Under the pieces are notes generated by a model. It did not search any database, was not told where the DNA came from, and was given only the letters and a program-made list of their open reading frames with translations. The position numbers were made by a program, and so were the translations under genes. DNA of 64,000 bases from a virus: positions 8,603-72,602 of the IMG/VR virus record IMGVR_UViG_3300030098_003968; one strand, 5' to 3'. Positions 18,501 to 25,094 of this stretch are shown here, in pieces; position 1 is the stretch's first letter, and every line of letters begins with the position of its first letter.

Positions 18501-21154
18501 CTACAACTGGAGTATTGGTATTAACTCTTGATGATACTCATGGATTATTAACTGGAAGAAGTGTAAGACTTGTAGATGAATCCTTATACTTCACATGTGA
18601 AATGGATGGAAACAGTAGTTACCATGCATATCCAAGATCTACTGATCCTATATCTGCAAATGCAGTTTCAATTGCAGCAACTACTGCTACTACTATTACT
18701 CTTAATGTTGGTGTAACAACAACTGTATATTATGATGTTGCTGTTGGTTCTGGAACTTCTGCTACATCATACAATGCATCAACTGGTGAACTTGTACTTA
18801 ACGTTGGTATGGGTCATAGTTTGAGAAAAGGAAGAAGCATTAAGATTGCTACTGATTCACTAACCTTCAACTGTACCAAGGATGGTAATGCTACAAACCA
18901 TACTTATCCAAGAGTACCAACTGCCAACTATCGTGGTATGGAAGTTGTTGGAATTGGTACAACAGTTACAGAACTTTCAATAAGTGCTGGAATAGCAACA
19001 CTTGCGAAATATTATCAAGGTGGAGGAGTAATTCAGGAAGCATTAATAACACCTAGAGGTACTGATGCTGGTGCTGGTGGAATGACTGTTCTTACAGTAA
19101 TTGATACCAAGTCGTTTACAGTTAATAGTGGCAAATCTGAATATCATCATTTATATGCACGAGGTGGATCTGTTACTAGAAAGATGGACGTTGTAATTGA
19201 TGATCCTCTATCATATACAGATATTCCTCTTGCATATAGTTCAACTTCTCCTGGTACTGGTGGATTACAAGCAACTGCAGATATAGTTGTTAGTATGGGT
19301 TCAACCATTATTGACTTTACTATTAAGAATACTGGTTATGGTTATAATGTTGGTCATATTTTAACTTTACCAATAACAGGTGCAATAGGAATTCCAACAA
19401 CATCTAGTGCTAATTTCAATGAATTTAAATTAACAGTTCAAGAAGCAGATTATGATGTATTTACTGGATGGTCAGTAGGACAACTTCAAGTTCTTGATAA
19501 CTTCTCTGAACTATTTGATGGTGTTAGAAAATCATTCCCAATTACTTTAAATGGTGAAGTATTATCAATTCAGGCGAAGAGAGGTTCTTTAATATCCATT
19601 CAAGATACTATTCTTGTGTTTATTAATGATATTTTACAGGTTCCAGGAAAAGGATATGAATTTAATGGTGGTAGTCAGATAACCTTTACTGAAGCACCTA
19701 AAGGCCCTACAGATGATGGAATGTATGAGGGTGATACTATGAAGTTCCTATTCTATAAAGGAACTGGTGGTGGTGACGTTGTTGATGTTGATGTTATAGA
19801 AACTGTTAAGAAGGGTGATGATTTACGTTTAGAATATGATTCAAGAGTAAATGCTGATTTATTAGGAATACAAGAAGATACGAGAACAGTTTCTCAAGTT
19901 ACTTCTACAAATTCTGTTGATACAAATATCTACTTCGGGCCAGGATTAAGTGAAGATGGATCTTTAACTAGATCTGTCACTTGGACAAGACAACTTGAAG
20001 ATAAGTATGTTGATGGTAAGATTGTTGGAAAGAATCGTGAATTATATGATGCTAATATATTCCCATATGCACATCTAATTCAACCAGTAGGTGTTGGAAC
20101 TACAATTGCTTATGTTGATAATTTAAGGCCAATTTTTGATCCTCAAACTGAAAGTGAAGTAAGTACTAATTTCCAGAAGAGTGTTACTATAGTATCACAA
20201 GCAGATAAACTTGGTGCTGCAGCAACCTCATTTGTTGGTGGTGGATCTACGGTCATATCTGTTGCAATATCAACTGGTGGTAGAGGATACACATCTGCTC
20301 CTCAAGTATCAATTCAAAATCCTGTTGGATTAGGAACAACTGCTAGAGCAACAGCAACAGCATCAATTACTGCTGGTGTGGTTACTTCAATTACTATTAC
20401 TAATGATGGTGGTGTTGGGTACTCACAGACAACTCATCCACTAGTCTTGATTAGTCCACCTACATATACTAGGGAAAATAATAGTGTTGATTCCTATAAT
20501 GGTGATTCTGGAATAATTGTTGGATTTGGTACCACCAGTACAACTGCTGGACCTGAATTAATATTTGACTTATTCATTCCAGAGGATTCTAATTTAAGAG
20601 ATGCTGCAATGACTGGAACAGCAGTAACTCAATGTGGTATAACTACTGCAGATTATTTCACTGTTTTCAACTCTAATGTTGGAGTTGCTGATACGGGTGC
20701 AGGTATCGGTGTAACACCATTTACATCAAAATCAATAGATGACCGTGTAATTGGATTCTCTACTCAATTTGTTGATGCTATCTTCCAAGTTGGTAGTGCT
20801 GATATTATTGAACGACATGTATTGGGAATAGGTACTACATCTGTTACTAGAATACATACATCAGTTCTAACGGGTATTGGTACTGAAAACTGGGATTCTG
20901 GTGGAATTACAATGGATTCTACATCATTAACATTAGATAATGAAGCAAGTGGTAACGTTTATGCAGGTACAATTTCTACGACTACTAATGGTCAGGCTTA
21001 CTTCGGTAATTATAGTTGGGGTAAGATTGTATTAGGTCCAAGGATTGCTGCTAATTCATATACTTATTATGGAGATCAAGGGTTTACTGGTATTTCAACT
21101 GGTGATATGATATTCAGAAGACCTAAATTGAGAACAGTTGGTTATGCTACTTAA
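6536..21154 (+). CDS. Giant repeat-rich baseplate-associated protein with YHYH domain, 4872 aa
   Basis: This single frame spans 14.6 kb. The N-terminal 300 residues (MTLKKVQLNKIVKNQLPEYV and a later helical part) look like a wedge-attachment domain, and the slot after gene 6 is that of T4 gene 7 (about 1030 aa). It is therefore probably the gp7 counterpart, hugely expanded. Visible modules: many N-x-G-x-G-Y beta units; a YHYH-type domain around residues 1255-1360 with YDGHPIYGPYGY at 1264-1275; four THTF-type repeats at 3807-3895; four FTC...YPR repeats at about 3720-4125. It has no signal peptide or membrane segment. Glycine, threonine and isoleucine dominate, as in extended beta fibres. It is likely a baseplate extension or fibre; exact homology to gp7 is inferred from position. 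Confidence 0.8.
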   Translation: MTLKKVQLNKIVKNQLPEYVREDFPLVGEFLSAYYKGQEYQGAPIDLVNNIDSYIKLSECGNIIKSTTLINRVEETATDILVDNTDGFPDNNGLIKIGDEIISYDSKTNVKFVDCTRGFSGITSFTNPSEPEDLIFSTSTAAPHDEDVVVENLSVLFLEEFLRKTKNQLLYGIQKDLHENLNQSTFIKHSKDFYSTRGTDESFKILFGALFNEKAEVIRPIDRVVSASNANFRKTRDIIVESVLGDPIDLINKTLFQDTYENISKAYAPVSHVESINVGINTNIFYKISLDTSWNQHDGSTELLYGEFSSHAKSIIVGDVGIGQTYIDVDSTLGFPNSGTLSFVYANGESGIATYAYKTLNQFLDINPTSIASSITDRTFIDQDTYAYSAGSGTTDGIRVKIRSVLNNLQIPSDTRFYNAGSRIKIKSLGHIGTSFNQNNWIFNTIQNYDIRELKLVDQVNSTYKLITEDPNIFRIGDNVRLYDKNDDLLVNQYEVRDCYDSRTILIRGEGIPSDTTTILNVRRDFSRVNSDIHSDLNRLIANIQNVYVGGESILVASNSLPAHGGLKLNPRDQKVTISGKYNDEVEEITLTTGIDHNFYTGDAVYYTPEKGSATIVDWQGNSIYQEWIESQLFDEGLYFVKRIDDNIVKLAKSRPNIYNNIFVKVNASGGDDIEINNNTIEKYDFHEKKIQPQKLLRKISKPVQDGKVHETPIGYTGILIDGVEVLNYKSRDTVYAGQLDSIEVMKGGENYDVINPPILTINDSVGSGATGYAAVRGSFQEIRILDKGFDFIDVPIVKITGGNGEGATAEAKIRTEPHEVTFDATGIATAIQIGIDTSIIGFTTYHKFRTGERVEYNTFGKKALAGLNTGAVYYVGEVDNKNIKLYTSFDGAIAGVGTTGFTDYGEGYHSIKSLKGKAVVGTIQVTNPGTGYENKQRTLQPVGVDTALNIIHLPDHDYRDQEIVQYSSDGTAIDGLSTSLDYYVKVIDKDSFKLANVGVGTTVKDFYYRTEQWANFRSTGVGTHSFNYPPITVTVTGTVGINSIEGDTFQCIAQPIVRGEITSIHLTENGVGYGASEVLNFERNPDVTLNQGRGAYLSPVVHNGSIVDVSVSLGGTDYNAPPNIVVSGLGTGAELVPEMDALGNIVSIKVNKGGIGYGVSTTTVRAEVSGKKVLFRPKVQEWRVNNFKRNFGNLLNDDIFIDRPTNREFELQCSYAYAPRSLRKILYTSGSDGDIIYGKKDLTLKNNQEISQDKHSPIIGWAYDGHPIYGPYGYTTRTGGTITQMKSGYIENAGVKVNRPPTTVFPEEFFVEDFEWSYSTDDGILDENNGRFCVTPEYPNGTYAYFATFEADVEGTGPFINYKRPAFPYLIGKNFNAAPEKFNYERLSNQDDINLNDTDWIRNTFPYALDKDNSGYDYVQESYTFSTQDSIIKSVEKSGIDAVGIVTGGTKYQVGDKVVFEEDTEHNFAAAARVLKVAGPGISTISINPVLLDDVEFYPSGRKGEFIGIATTSHGVINNTVLSISGLSTTSSKLEGSYNVGINTNQLSLSVAIGTEGVTGIVTYLSVKGNLQYPAIKENDLLRLSGILTTGNFGDEEVKVLNVDRLNSRIRVLRDLKAQTGLSHTATTVIKDIPRKFTFKTGITTTYSPKVNTEYYFYPGESVGLGTATPIGIAGTVVGSGNTITFENPGAGIATIFVPAQTIYLPNHSLQTGDEVTYHTNTGTSIGIVTAANNVAVGTDIALNLYPSLFVARIDRDHIGVSSVKVGMGSTGMFVGGATTTAHTGLVYFSGVGTGVYHSFKTKSYNSDIIKGSIEQNRVNVSLAGTHGLNHNEEVNVTVNPRNTGITTIQYDKPNRKVITRGLGFTASGVTTTTSLTGTPDSIEIINHGLTTGQKVIHKSATPAGGLVHEKEYYVYVINRNRIKLCLDKYETGKTIPGFVGLTTANVGTLCEINPTLNFYRDSNITFDLSDSSLSYTRGSEQYPAFELEFYRDASYTDKYDTNGTSRTFDINRTGTVGVTADAKVTLAVNKNTPDVFYYKLSPVDQKENPQIYKDLVIDDVVDGYNQIIIKESDYAGRFNILLESENTFTYNLGKYPESESYSGSTSQLEYDTNSTSAYGRITDVQIVSTGSGYPEVPGITTVTSDTGSGAILEATSKTIGRVNKSVIENIGFDYPTDKTLRPEVAFPQILKIEALSGFESIGVTSLGRGYNTAPSLVVIDNRTKKQITDVDLKYHLNVSSASVEILENTNSLFNTTPTILPVGNPNGIRMKDFSYNANTQVVTATYKNTVSRVEDFVLEVGDRIMVENVAVGLGSTGSGYNSKNYDYNLFTITGVSTNLGSYPTITYSMADFLDKDVNELPGRFVSVNSGAIVTPEKYFPQFSSTIKSNQFNPEEGVTNGTAVGSVFKWDPETGELVVESNREFEVGTVIESKETNSKGKIVSKLSTDSIYDLDYYSVVENGWEYRTGFLNDELQRIHDNEYYQNFSYAIKSRVTFDDWKDVVSSLNHAAGFKKFSDLQLESQPDDPNQLEVEVASLTDVVVDFHGYESLHTVETFDLATENYLVGDDGIFSDEINFENRILTDYAQSVGNRVLQVDDISGDFDDNARTSRYADVFRQSTKDGRSQKIVCYVRDRLYGGERQMMIVNALHDIDRGFSMINQYGDVSTVEDLGSFDYVYEGGETILRYFPTKFEVNNYNIRTFSYNLDKNVLGIETSVASIGSTTIGISTDFIGSLVSIASTNVEIAGGAADEIYRFVGVGTNISGTRSAKVLVTAETDTGRVEYDEVSLICDGTNVSWQEFGQLTIHSYLDPYSSAGNIGTFYSHMNGQDIVLKYTPDAGFTTTRVNAIAVAFSTEGYKNESQTDYEFQYGSMQAQSKFMEAAADPDAVGIASYSDEYDAAYFIVQASDMATNSHCLTEGIIIDDYAENGNDTVYMTEYGEIHVGAAFTDLGTIDGRRGSGDRTEITYRPASGRDIDVKIFMNTLRVEENTNVSPTERETGGEILKEFNNATIETNGATYEGTETTVKKRFNLQYKNEDIFRRNFDGSSDVTVNVSNNTLEIPNHFFVTGEEIKYSVKTGFTTDAISIANTSFAGIGSTTRMPSSVFVIKQSENIIKLARSAEDALKSNPVELDITSVGIGTSHSLTSTNQNQKVMMLIDNMIQSPIAGTSVTTTLADSAALAQDVIKFTGISSFAGADYIQVGSGNTIECMKILSVGIGSTNQIKVRRGWLGTTEAGFSTGALVQKIRGHYNIVDNEIHFIEPPHGAQPFGTSTNPPDQRDYLGITTASSFQGRVFMRSGVKDTTEETYTSNYLYDDISNRFTGYDKEFPLTVDKQSVTGVSTNNAIIIINGVFQGPGANNNYTMSEVGGGTSISFTGSASSVGFDPNNANIPVGGVIVSVSSTDGFGYQPLVSAGGTVIVSSAGTISNITIGNTGSGYRVGLQTVNVAIQTASNLDAQSFLDRSSFIGIGTAQIVDGNITGIAITNPGIIYTPRDITNAGYSSVTGITTITTTKPHGLVVGDDIRISGLAFTCEYAPSMSISTASFHAATGIMTVSVGLNTVGVTTFSYDNVVGVGTVTLVEPHKIAHATGVGRSFTLAGLNVGLARSGVSYGSTTWPNLSSSFYEETATGDTFTIVSIPSPTEIKFTAGISTLTHTYTSGGHLGFGHKMKVGDTAILTGLAFTGHSGLTTDYYPHGKDAAYDTSVEITNDGTAYTVTNASYNPTTGVLTLTVPAHGFSNGDKIRLVDKSLTFTCAKNDHKTQHEYPRATDPVSGEWLTISNKTTNTFRVNVLTNAPSSNTSTHTFVSAKADGLIHQSPTITVNVGSAGENDQYTHTFVSAATSAIVSGGNYTHNFAYAIKGGVRSGGNYLHTFASAVDGGVTATGVGTMTPTDASYNPTTGDLTLTIANHGLNTGNTVGIATSAITFTCYMDQHNTEHAYPRANDPIADDSNIAITGFTTNTFTINVGTTPIVTHNVTNAVYTPTTGVLVLTLDDTHGLLTGRSVRLVDESLYFTCEMDGNSSYHAYPRSTDPISANAVSIAATTATTITLNVGVTTTVYYDVAVGSGTSATSYNASTGELVLNVGMGHSLRKGRSIKIATDSLTFNCTKDGNATNHTYPRVPTANYRGMEVVGIGTTVTELSISAGIATLAKYYQGGGVIQEALITPRGTDAGAGGMTVLTVIDTKSFTVNSGKSEYHHLYARGGSVTRKMDVVIDDPLSYTDIPLAYSSTSPGTGGLQATADIVVSMGSTIIDFTIKNTGYGYNVGHILTLPITGAIGIPTTSSANFNEFKLTVQEADYDVFTGWSVGQLQVLDNFSELFDGVRKSFPITLNGEVLSIQAKRGSLISIQDTILVFINDILQVPGKGYEFNGGSQITFTEAPKGPTDDGMYEGDTMKFLFYKGTGGGDVVDVDVIETVKKGDDLRLEYDSRVNADLLGIQEDTRTVSQVTSTNSVDTNIYFGPGLSEDGSLTRSVTWTRQLEDKYVDGKIVGKNRELYDANIFPYAHLIQPVGVGTTIAYVDNLRPIFDPQTESEVSTNFQKSVTIVSQADKLGAAATSFVGGGSTVISVAISTGGRGYTSAPQVSIQNPVGLGTTARATATASITAGVVTSITITNDGGVGYSQTTHPLVLISPPTYTRENNSVDSYNGDSGIIVGFGTTSTTAGPELIFDLFIPEDSNLRDAAMTGTAVTQCGITTADYFTVFNSNVGVADTGAGIGVTPFTSKSIDDRVIGFSTQFVDAIFQVGSADIIERHVLGIGTTSVTRIHTSVLTGIGTENWDSGGITMDSTSLTLDNEASGNVYAGTISTTTNGQAYFGNYSWGKIVLGPRIAANSYTYYGDQGFTGISTGDMIFRRPKLRTVGYAT
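10304..10620 (+). other. YHYH-type domain inside the giant protein
   Basis: Residues about 1257-1361 contain GWAYDGHPIYGPYGY, then GRFCVTPEYPNGTYAYFATF, then RPAFPYLIG just after. This arrangement is typical of the YHYH domain (PF14240 as I recall), found in secreted bacterial proteins and marine phage structural proteins. Its biochemical role is not established. Here it is embedded between beta-repeat regions. Confidence 0.7.
17696..18930 (+). repeat. Tandem protein repeats with Cys and YPR motif in the giant protein
   Basis: Four units of about 75-90 residues begin near residues 3721, 3898, 3982 and 4076. Each has (S/V)Y(N/T)xxTG, an HG or GHS turn, and F(T/N)C with cysteines at 3759, 3934, 4021 and 4113, then a (H)xYPR motif. 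The first three continue xxDP. Degenerate copies lie upstream (LAFTCEY near residue 3523). Between units 1 and 2 sit four THTFVSA-like repeats. Confidence 0.8.
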
Positions 21155-21162
21155 TATAACAT

Positions 21163-21170
21163 GATAAATA
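21163..21170 (+). promoter_or_regulatory. Late promoter motif GATAAATA before the fibre gene
   Basis: The octamer lies in the 38-base gap between the giant gene and the ATG at 21193. Confidence 0.6.
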
Positions 21171-21192
21171 CTTCTACTAAAACTATTCGATA

Positions 21193-23220
21193 ATGGCAAA
21201 GCAAGGAATAGGTACTGGATCGGCCGCTAATGACGGGACGGGTGATAGCCTGAGATCTGCTGCTGGAAAAATAAATGCAAACTTTGATGAGATCTACGCT
21301 CTATTAAGAGGTGGTGGAAATAGTGGTAGTACTTTACTTGCTGGAATTGTTACATCGATTGTTGCTGGAGATAATGTTACTCTTACTGGTGGACCTACGG
21401 GAATTGTTACTATAAATTCTGCTGCAGGTGGTGGTGTTGGATATTTTAATGAAAATTCTACAGGTATTAGTACGGTAAGTAATGTTGGTGTAGGTACAAC
21501 TACTGCATCATCAAGATTAACCGTTGATGGAACAGTAAAGATAACTGGAATAACAACAATAGATTCAAGTCTCAATCAAACAGGTACTGCTACATTTAAT
21601 GATGATATAACTTTTACTGGTGATAGTGCTAATATTTTTTGGGATAAGAGTCAGAATCAACTAGAATTTGCTGACAATGCGAAGGCTATTTTCGGGACGG
21701 GAACTGACCTTCAAATATATCATAATGGCCAGGATAGCTACATCCAAGACTCTGGAACGGGTGACATAATCATCTATGGTTCTGGTGAGACTCTTGCTAG
21801 ATTTAAAGATGATGGGGGTGTAACTCTTTTCCATAACGATCTACCTCAATTTGACACGGTTGGATCGGGTGTAAGTGTTATAAACCAGATAAGTGTAGGT
21901 GCAACTGCTACTTTTGATGCAAAAGTTATAACAGGTACAGGTGCTACTGTTGGGTTTGGTAGTACTGCATACTTTAAGGATGATGCAAAACTATCCTTCG
22001 GTGCTGGGGCTGACCTAGACATCTGGCATGATGGCAGCCATAGTTACATAAAGGATACAAAGTCTGCTGGTAATCTATATCTACAAAGTTCTAACTTACT
22101 CATCAATAACCAGGCAAACAATGCCACGATGATTAAGGCAGAAGCAGGAAGTAATGTTGAGTTGTACTATGCGGGTACAAAGACTTTTGAGACGAGTACT
22201 TTAGGAGTTAAGGTTAGCACTGGTGCTACTTTACAGACTAATGGTGCTGCTTCATTTGCTGGTATTGTTACGGCAAATGGTGGATTAAGAGTTGGTTCAG
22301 CAGTCAGTATTGGTATCAATGATGGTAATGCTGGATTTACTGGTATTGTTACTGCAAATAAATTTGTTGGTGATGGTTCTGGACTGACTGGTGTAACTGG
22401 TTCTGGTTCTGGTGTTGTTGTTAAGGATAGTGGATCAACTGTAGGTACTGCAGGAACTATTAACTTTGCAGATAACTTAACTGTTACTCCAATTCATCTT
22501 GGTATTGTAACTGTTAGTGCATCAGGTGGTAACAACGTTGCTGGTATTGATACAACCGCAGGTTCTACATTTACCAACTTAAAGGCAACTGGTATCACAA
22601 CACTAACTGGTGCTTTGGATGCTAACGGTGGTGCTACTATTGATAACATTCAAATTGGTGTTACTGGTGATAATGAGATTGATACTGCTTCAGGAAATCT
22701 AACAATAGATTCTGCAGGTGGTCAAGTTGTTATTGATGATTATTTGAGAGTTTCTGGTGTTGCTACCTTAAGTAGTAATGTCAATATCAGTGGTGTAACA
22801 ACTTCTGCTACTTTCTCTGCTACTGGTACCAATTCTGGATTGATGACATCCAGATATGAATTTACAGGAACTACTGCTGCCATTAACAATAATGGTATTG
22901 GTAATACTGAATTTAGTGGATATAAATCATATGCACTAATAAAAGTCGGACTATCAACAGCAGGATGGTTAAGACTATATACTGACGATGCATCAAGAAG
23001 TTCTGATTCTACTCGTAGTGTAGGAGAAGATCCTACTCCAGGTAATGGAGTTATTGCAGAGGCTGCAGTTAGTGCAGGTTCTACAACATTAAACTTTACA
23101 CCTTATGCATTGGGTGGAAATGCTGGTTCTGCTACTACTGTGTTTGCAGCAATAACTAACCAGTCTGGTGTAACAACAACCTTCAATTATTCAATTACAT
23201 TACTTCAATTAGAAGTGTAA
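21193..23220 (+). CDS. Tail-fibre-like virion protein, 675 aa
   Basis: The N-terminus (MAKQGIGTGSAANDGTGDSL, then AAGKINANFDEIYALL) is the conserved attachment start I associate with cyanophage fibre proteins. The shaft is built of repeated beta modules. DLQIYHNGQDSYIQD recurs as DLDIWHDGSHSYIKD, and KFVGDGSGLTGV is a typical fibre repeat. The C-terminal 130 residues (from about MTSRYEFTGTT) form a distinct tip-like domain rich in aromatic and charged residues. It has its own late promoter motif and lies between the giant baseplate gene and another structural gene. Host-receptor contact is inferred, not shown. Confidence 0.8.
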   Translation: MAKQGIGTGSAANDGTGDSLRSAAGKINANFDEIYALLRGGGNSGSTLLAGIVTSIVAGDNVTLTGGPTGIVTINSAAGGGVGYFNENSTGISTVSNVGVGTTTASSRLTVDGTVKITGITTIDSSLNQTGTATFNDDITFTGDSANIFWDKSQNQLEFADNAKAIFGTGTDLQIYHNGQDSYIQDSGTGDIIIYGSGETLARFKDDGGVTLFHNDLPQFDTVGSGVSVINQISVGATATFDAKVITGTGATVGFGSTAYFKDDAKLSFGAGADLDIWHDGSHSYIKDTKSAGNLYLQSSNLLINNQANNATMIKAEAGSNVELYYAGTKTFETSTLGVKVSTGATLQTNGAASFAGIVTANGGLRVGSAVSIGINDGNAGFTGIVTANKFVGDGSGLTGVTGSGSGVVVKDSGSTVGTAGTINFADNLTVTPIHLGIVTVSASGGNNVAGIDTTAGSTFTNLKATGITTLTGALDANGGATIDNIQIGVTGDNEIDTASGNLTIDSAGGQVVIDDYLRVSGVATLSSNVNISGVTTSATFSATGTNSGLMTSRYEFTGTTAAINNNGIGNTEFSGYKSYALIKVGLSTAGWLRLYTDDASRSSDSTRSVGEDPTPGNGVIAEAAVSAGSTTLNFTPYALGGNAGSATTVFAAITNQSGVTTTFNYSITLLQLEV

Positions 23221-23230
23221 CTATTTTTTA

Positions 23231-23237
23231 ATAAATA
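23231..23237 (+). promoter_or_regulatory. Late promoter motif ATAAATA
   Basis: TTTAATAAATAACC lies between the fibre gene and the ATG at 23260, about 22 bases upstream of the start. Confidence 0.6.
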
Positions 23238-23259
23238 ACCTTAACAAGACTATTGTAAA

Positions 23260-24771
23260 ATGGCGATTACAACGACAACTATTTCTCTCGCTTCTGGATA
23301 TGGACGAACAGATGTTATCCAACAGTTGGAAGAGGGTTTTGCCTTTATGCAATGGCACCAAGCAACCGCTAGTGGTATTGTAACAGGTATTACTACATAT
23401 TCAGGTGGTGGCGATATAGGAAGTGCTACAACCTCATATTATGATGTTAGACAAGAATCAACTACAGGTATAGGAACAGGTGCGTCATTCTATATTGATA
23501 GGGCAAGTGATGGTACGATACCAGGATTTGTATTGGTTAATAGACCAGGTGTTGGATATACTGCTGGAGAAGTGCTGACTATTCCTGCATCAGAAATAGG
23601 TGGAAGTGCTAATGGTGCTTCTAATATGACCATAACTGTTGGAATTGCAACGACTTCAGGTGGTGGACCAACAGGATTTGGTTCAACAGGAGCATTCTTT
23701 AAGAAAGATATTTCAGATAGTGCTACTTATCCTTGGGCAGTAGCAAGAGTTGGTATTGATACAAGTAAGGAGTATGGAACTACATTCTATGGGTTCCAGA
23801 TGTATAGTGATACAAAGATGATCTATAAGGTAGGAAGTTCTTTCTATCCAAATGATGCTAATGCTTATAGTACTACAAAAGATAGACAGGGTGGATATGG
23901 TAACCGATTTGCAGGTAATTATCTGTTAGATTTGCCACATACACCAGTTACAAGTTCAGCTCGTTATGATGCAACATCAGCAACTGCGAATGATGATTAT
24001 AATACAGGCACTCATCAAGGTGAAACTATTGCTAGTTCAAATAGTTATCAATTAGATTTGAATATCTTCAGATCTTCTATTGATACTAATTTTGCTGTGA
24101 TGGCATATCGACATCCAGATAAATCAGCAAACTATATTACTGATAAGCAATATCAAACATATATCTTACATCACTTTACTAATAATATTTGGGATTTAGA
24201 TTATGTGTTCCTTGGAGGTCGTACTGATATTCTTGTAGGAGCAACTTCTGAACCTGAATTAACATTTAGAACATGGGGTATTGGTGATGTTCAGTCAAGT
24301 TACTATTATGGAAGTAGAAGACTTGCAGAATTTGGTTACTATCCACAGGATTCGAATAATAGAGGACTTCCTTATAAGGATTCTGTTTATAAAGCAATTC
24401 CTGCAAACGAATTTGGTAGTGCAGAAGAGATTGGAATCTACTATAGAAACAACTCAACTGCTTCTAACCTTATGAATAGAGGTCGTGGTGGTGCAACAAT
24501 TAATTCTGAATTAGCAGATGCTGTAGATTCTAATGCAAACTATGGTGCAGTTATTAAGGGAATTCCTCTTAATACTAAACTTATACCATGTCCTTATTAC
24601 ATACCAGACGACTTTGCATTAATTCAGTTTGACTATGCTTCACCAGATGCATTGATTCAAATGTGGGATACAGTTACTGTTAGTGGTAGTGAAGTATATA
24701 CCGTTATTACTGCTTCTTATAATCAAACCAACAGGACTCGTGGAGTCGCATTCTGTGCAAGGACTACCTAA
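23260..24771 (+). CDS. Virion structural protein, 503 aa
   Basis: The protein begins MAITTTTISLASGYGRTDVI and is followed by FAFMQWHQ. It has a glycine/threonine-rich beta region with a GVGYTAGEVLTIP unit (the same N-x-G-x-G-Y type as in the giant protein), and then a more globular half rich in tyrosine and asparagine (NIWDLDYVFLGGR, FALIQFDYAS). It sits in the baseplate/fibre cluster behind a late promoter motif, and its stop overlaps the next ATG (TAATG). I believe homologues are annotated only as structural proteins in T4-like cyanophages. Fibre- or baseplate-associated is the safest reading. Confidence 0.75.
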   Translation: MAITTTTISLASGYGRTDVIQQLEEGFAFMQWHQATASGIVTGITTYSGGGDIGSATTSYYDVRQESTTGIGTGASFYIDRASDGTIPGFVLVNRPGVGYTAGEVLTIPASEIGGSANGASNMTITVGIATTSGGGPTGFGSTGAFFKKDISDSATYPWAVARVGIDTSKEYGTTFYGFQMYSDTKMIYKVGSSFYPNDANAYSTTKDRQGGYGNRFAGNYLLDLPHTPVTSSARYDATSATANDDYNTGTHQGETIASSNSYQLDLNIFRSSIDTNFAVMAYRHPDKSANYITDKQYQTYILHHFTNNIWDLDYVFLGGRTDILVGATSEPELTFRTWGIGDVQSSYYYGSRRLAEFGYYPQDSNNRGLPYKDSVYKAIPANEFGSAEEIGIYYRNNSTASNLMNRGRGGATINSELADAVDSNANYGAVIKGIPLNTKLIPCPYYIPDDFALIQFDYASPDALIQMWDTVTVSGSEVYTVITASYNQTNRTRGVAFCARTT

Positions 24772-25073
24772 TGGCAAATTATAGTTATACTGCAGCACTG
24801 TCTGGGACAAAAACTACTGCTGTTACAGGTACTGCCTCAACAGCAAATGTAGGGATTAATACAGCAACTACACCTTGGAATCCAAGTGTTAGTAGAGGTG
24901 ATGTTAGTCTTAATGCTCATGTTGCTGGTGTTCCAGGTGATTTAGTATTAAGTTCTACTGGTTCAATTGGTGTATCTACGGCATCTCTGTATAAGGAGAC
25001 TGTACCTGGATGGTTAACTGGTCGAAGACCTACCACAGGTCAACTATATCCTCGTGGTGTCTTTAATAAATAA
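24771..25073 (+). CDS. Small virion structural protein, 100 aa
   Basis: ATG 24771 shares its A with the stop of the preceding gene (TAATG), indicating coupled translation. The 100-residue product (MANYSYTAALSGTKTTAVTG, ending TGQLYPRGVFNK) is rich in threonine, serine and glycine and has the look of a short beta-structured virion protein. The tail W-L-T-G-R-R-P-T-T-G-Q-L-Y-P-R-G resembles ends of other cyanophage structural proteins. It may be a partner of the 503-residue protein. The specific role is unknown. Confidence 0.65.
   Translation: MANYSYTAALSGTKTTAVTGTASTANVGINTATTPWNPSVSRGDVSLNAHVAGVPGDLVLSSTGSIGVSTASLYKETVPGWLTGRRPTTGQLYPRGVFNK
25066..25072 (+). promoter_or_regulatory. Late promoter motif ATAAATA before gene 8
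   Basis: TTAATAAATAAG overlaps the stop codon of the 100-residue gene and lies 22 bases before the gp8 ATG at 25095. Confidence 0.6.
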
Positions 25074-25094
25074 GTAAAAAACTCTGTGTAAACA

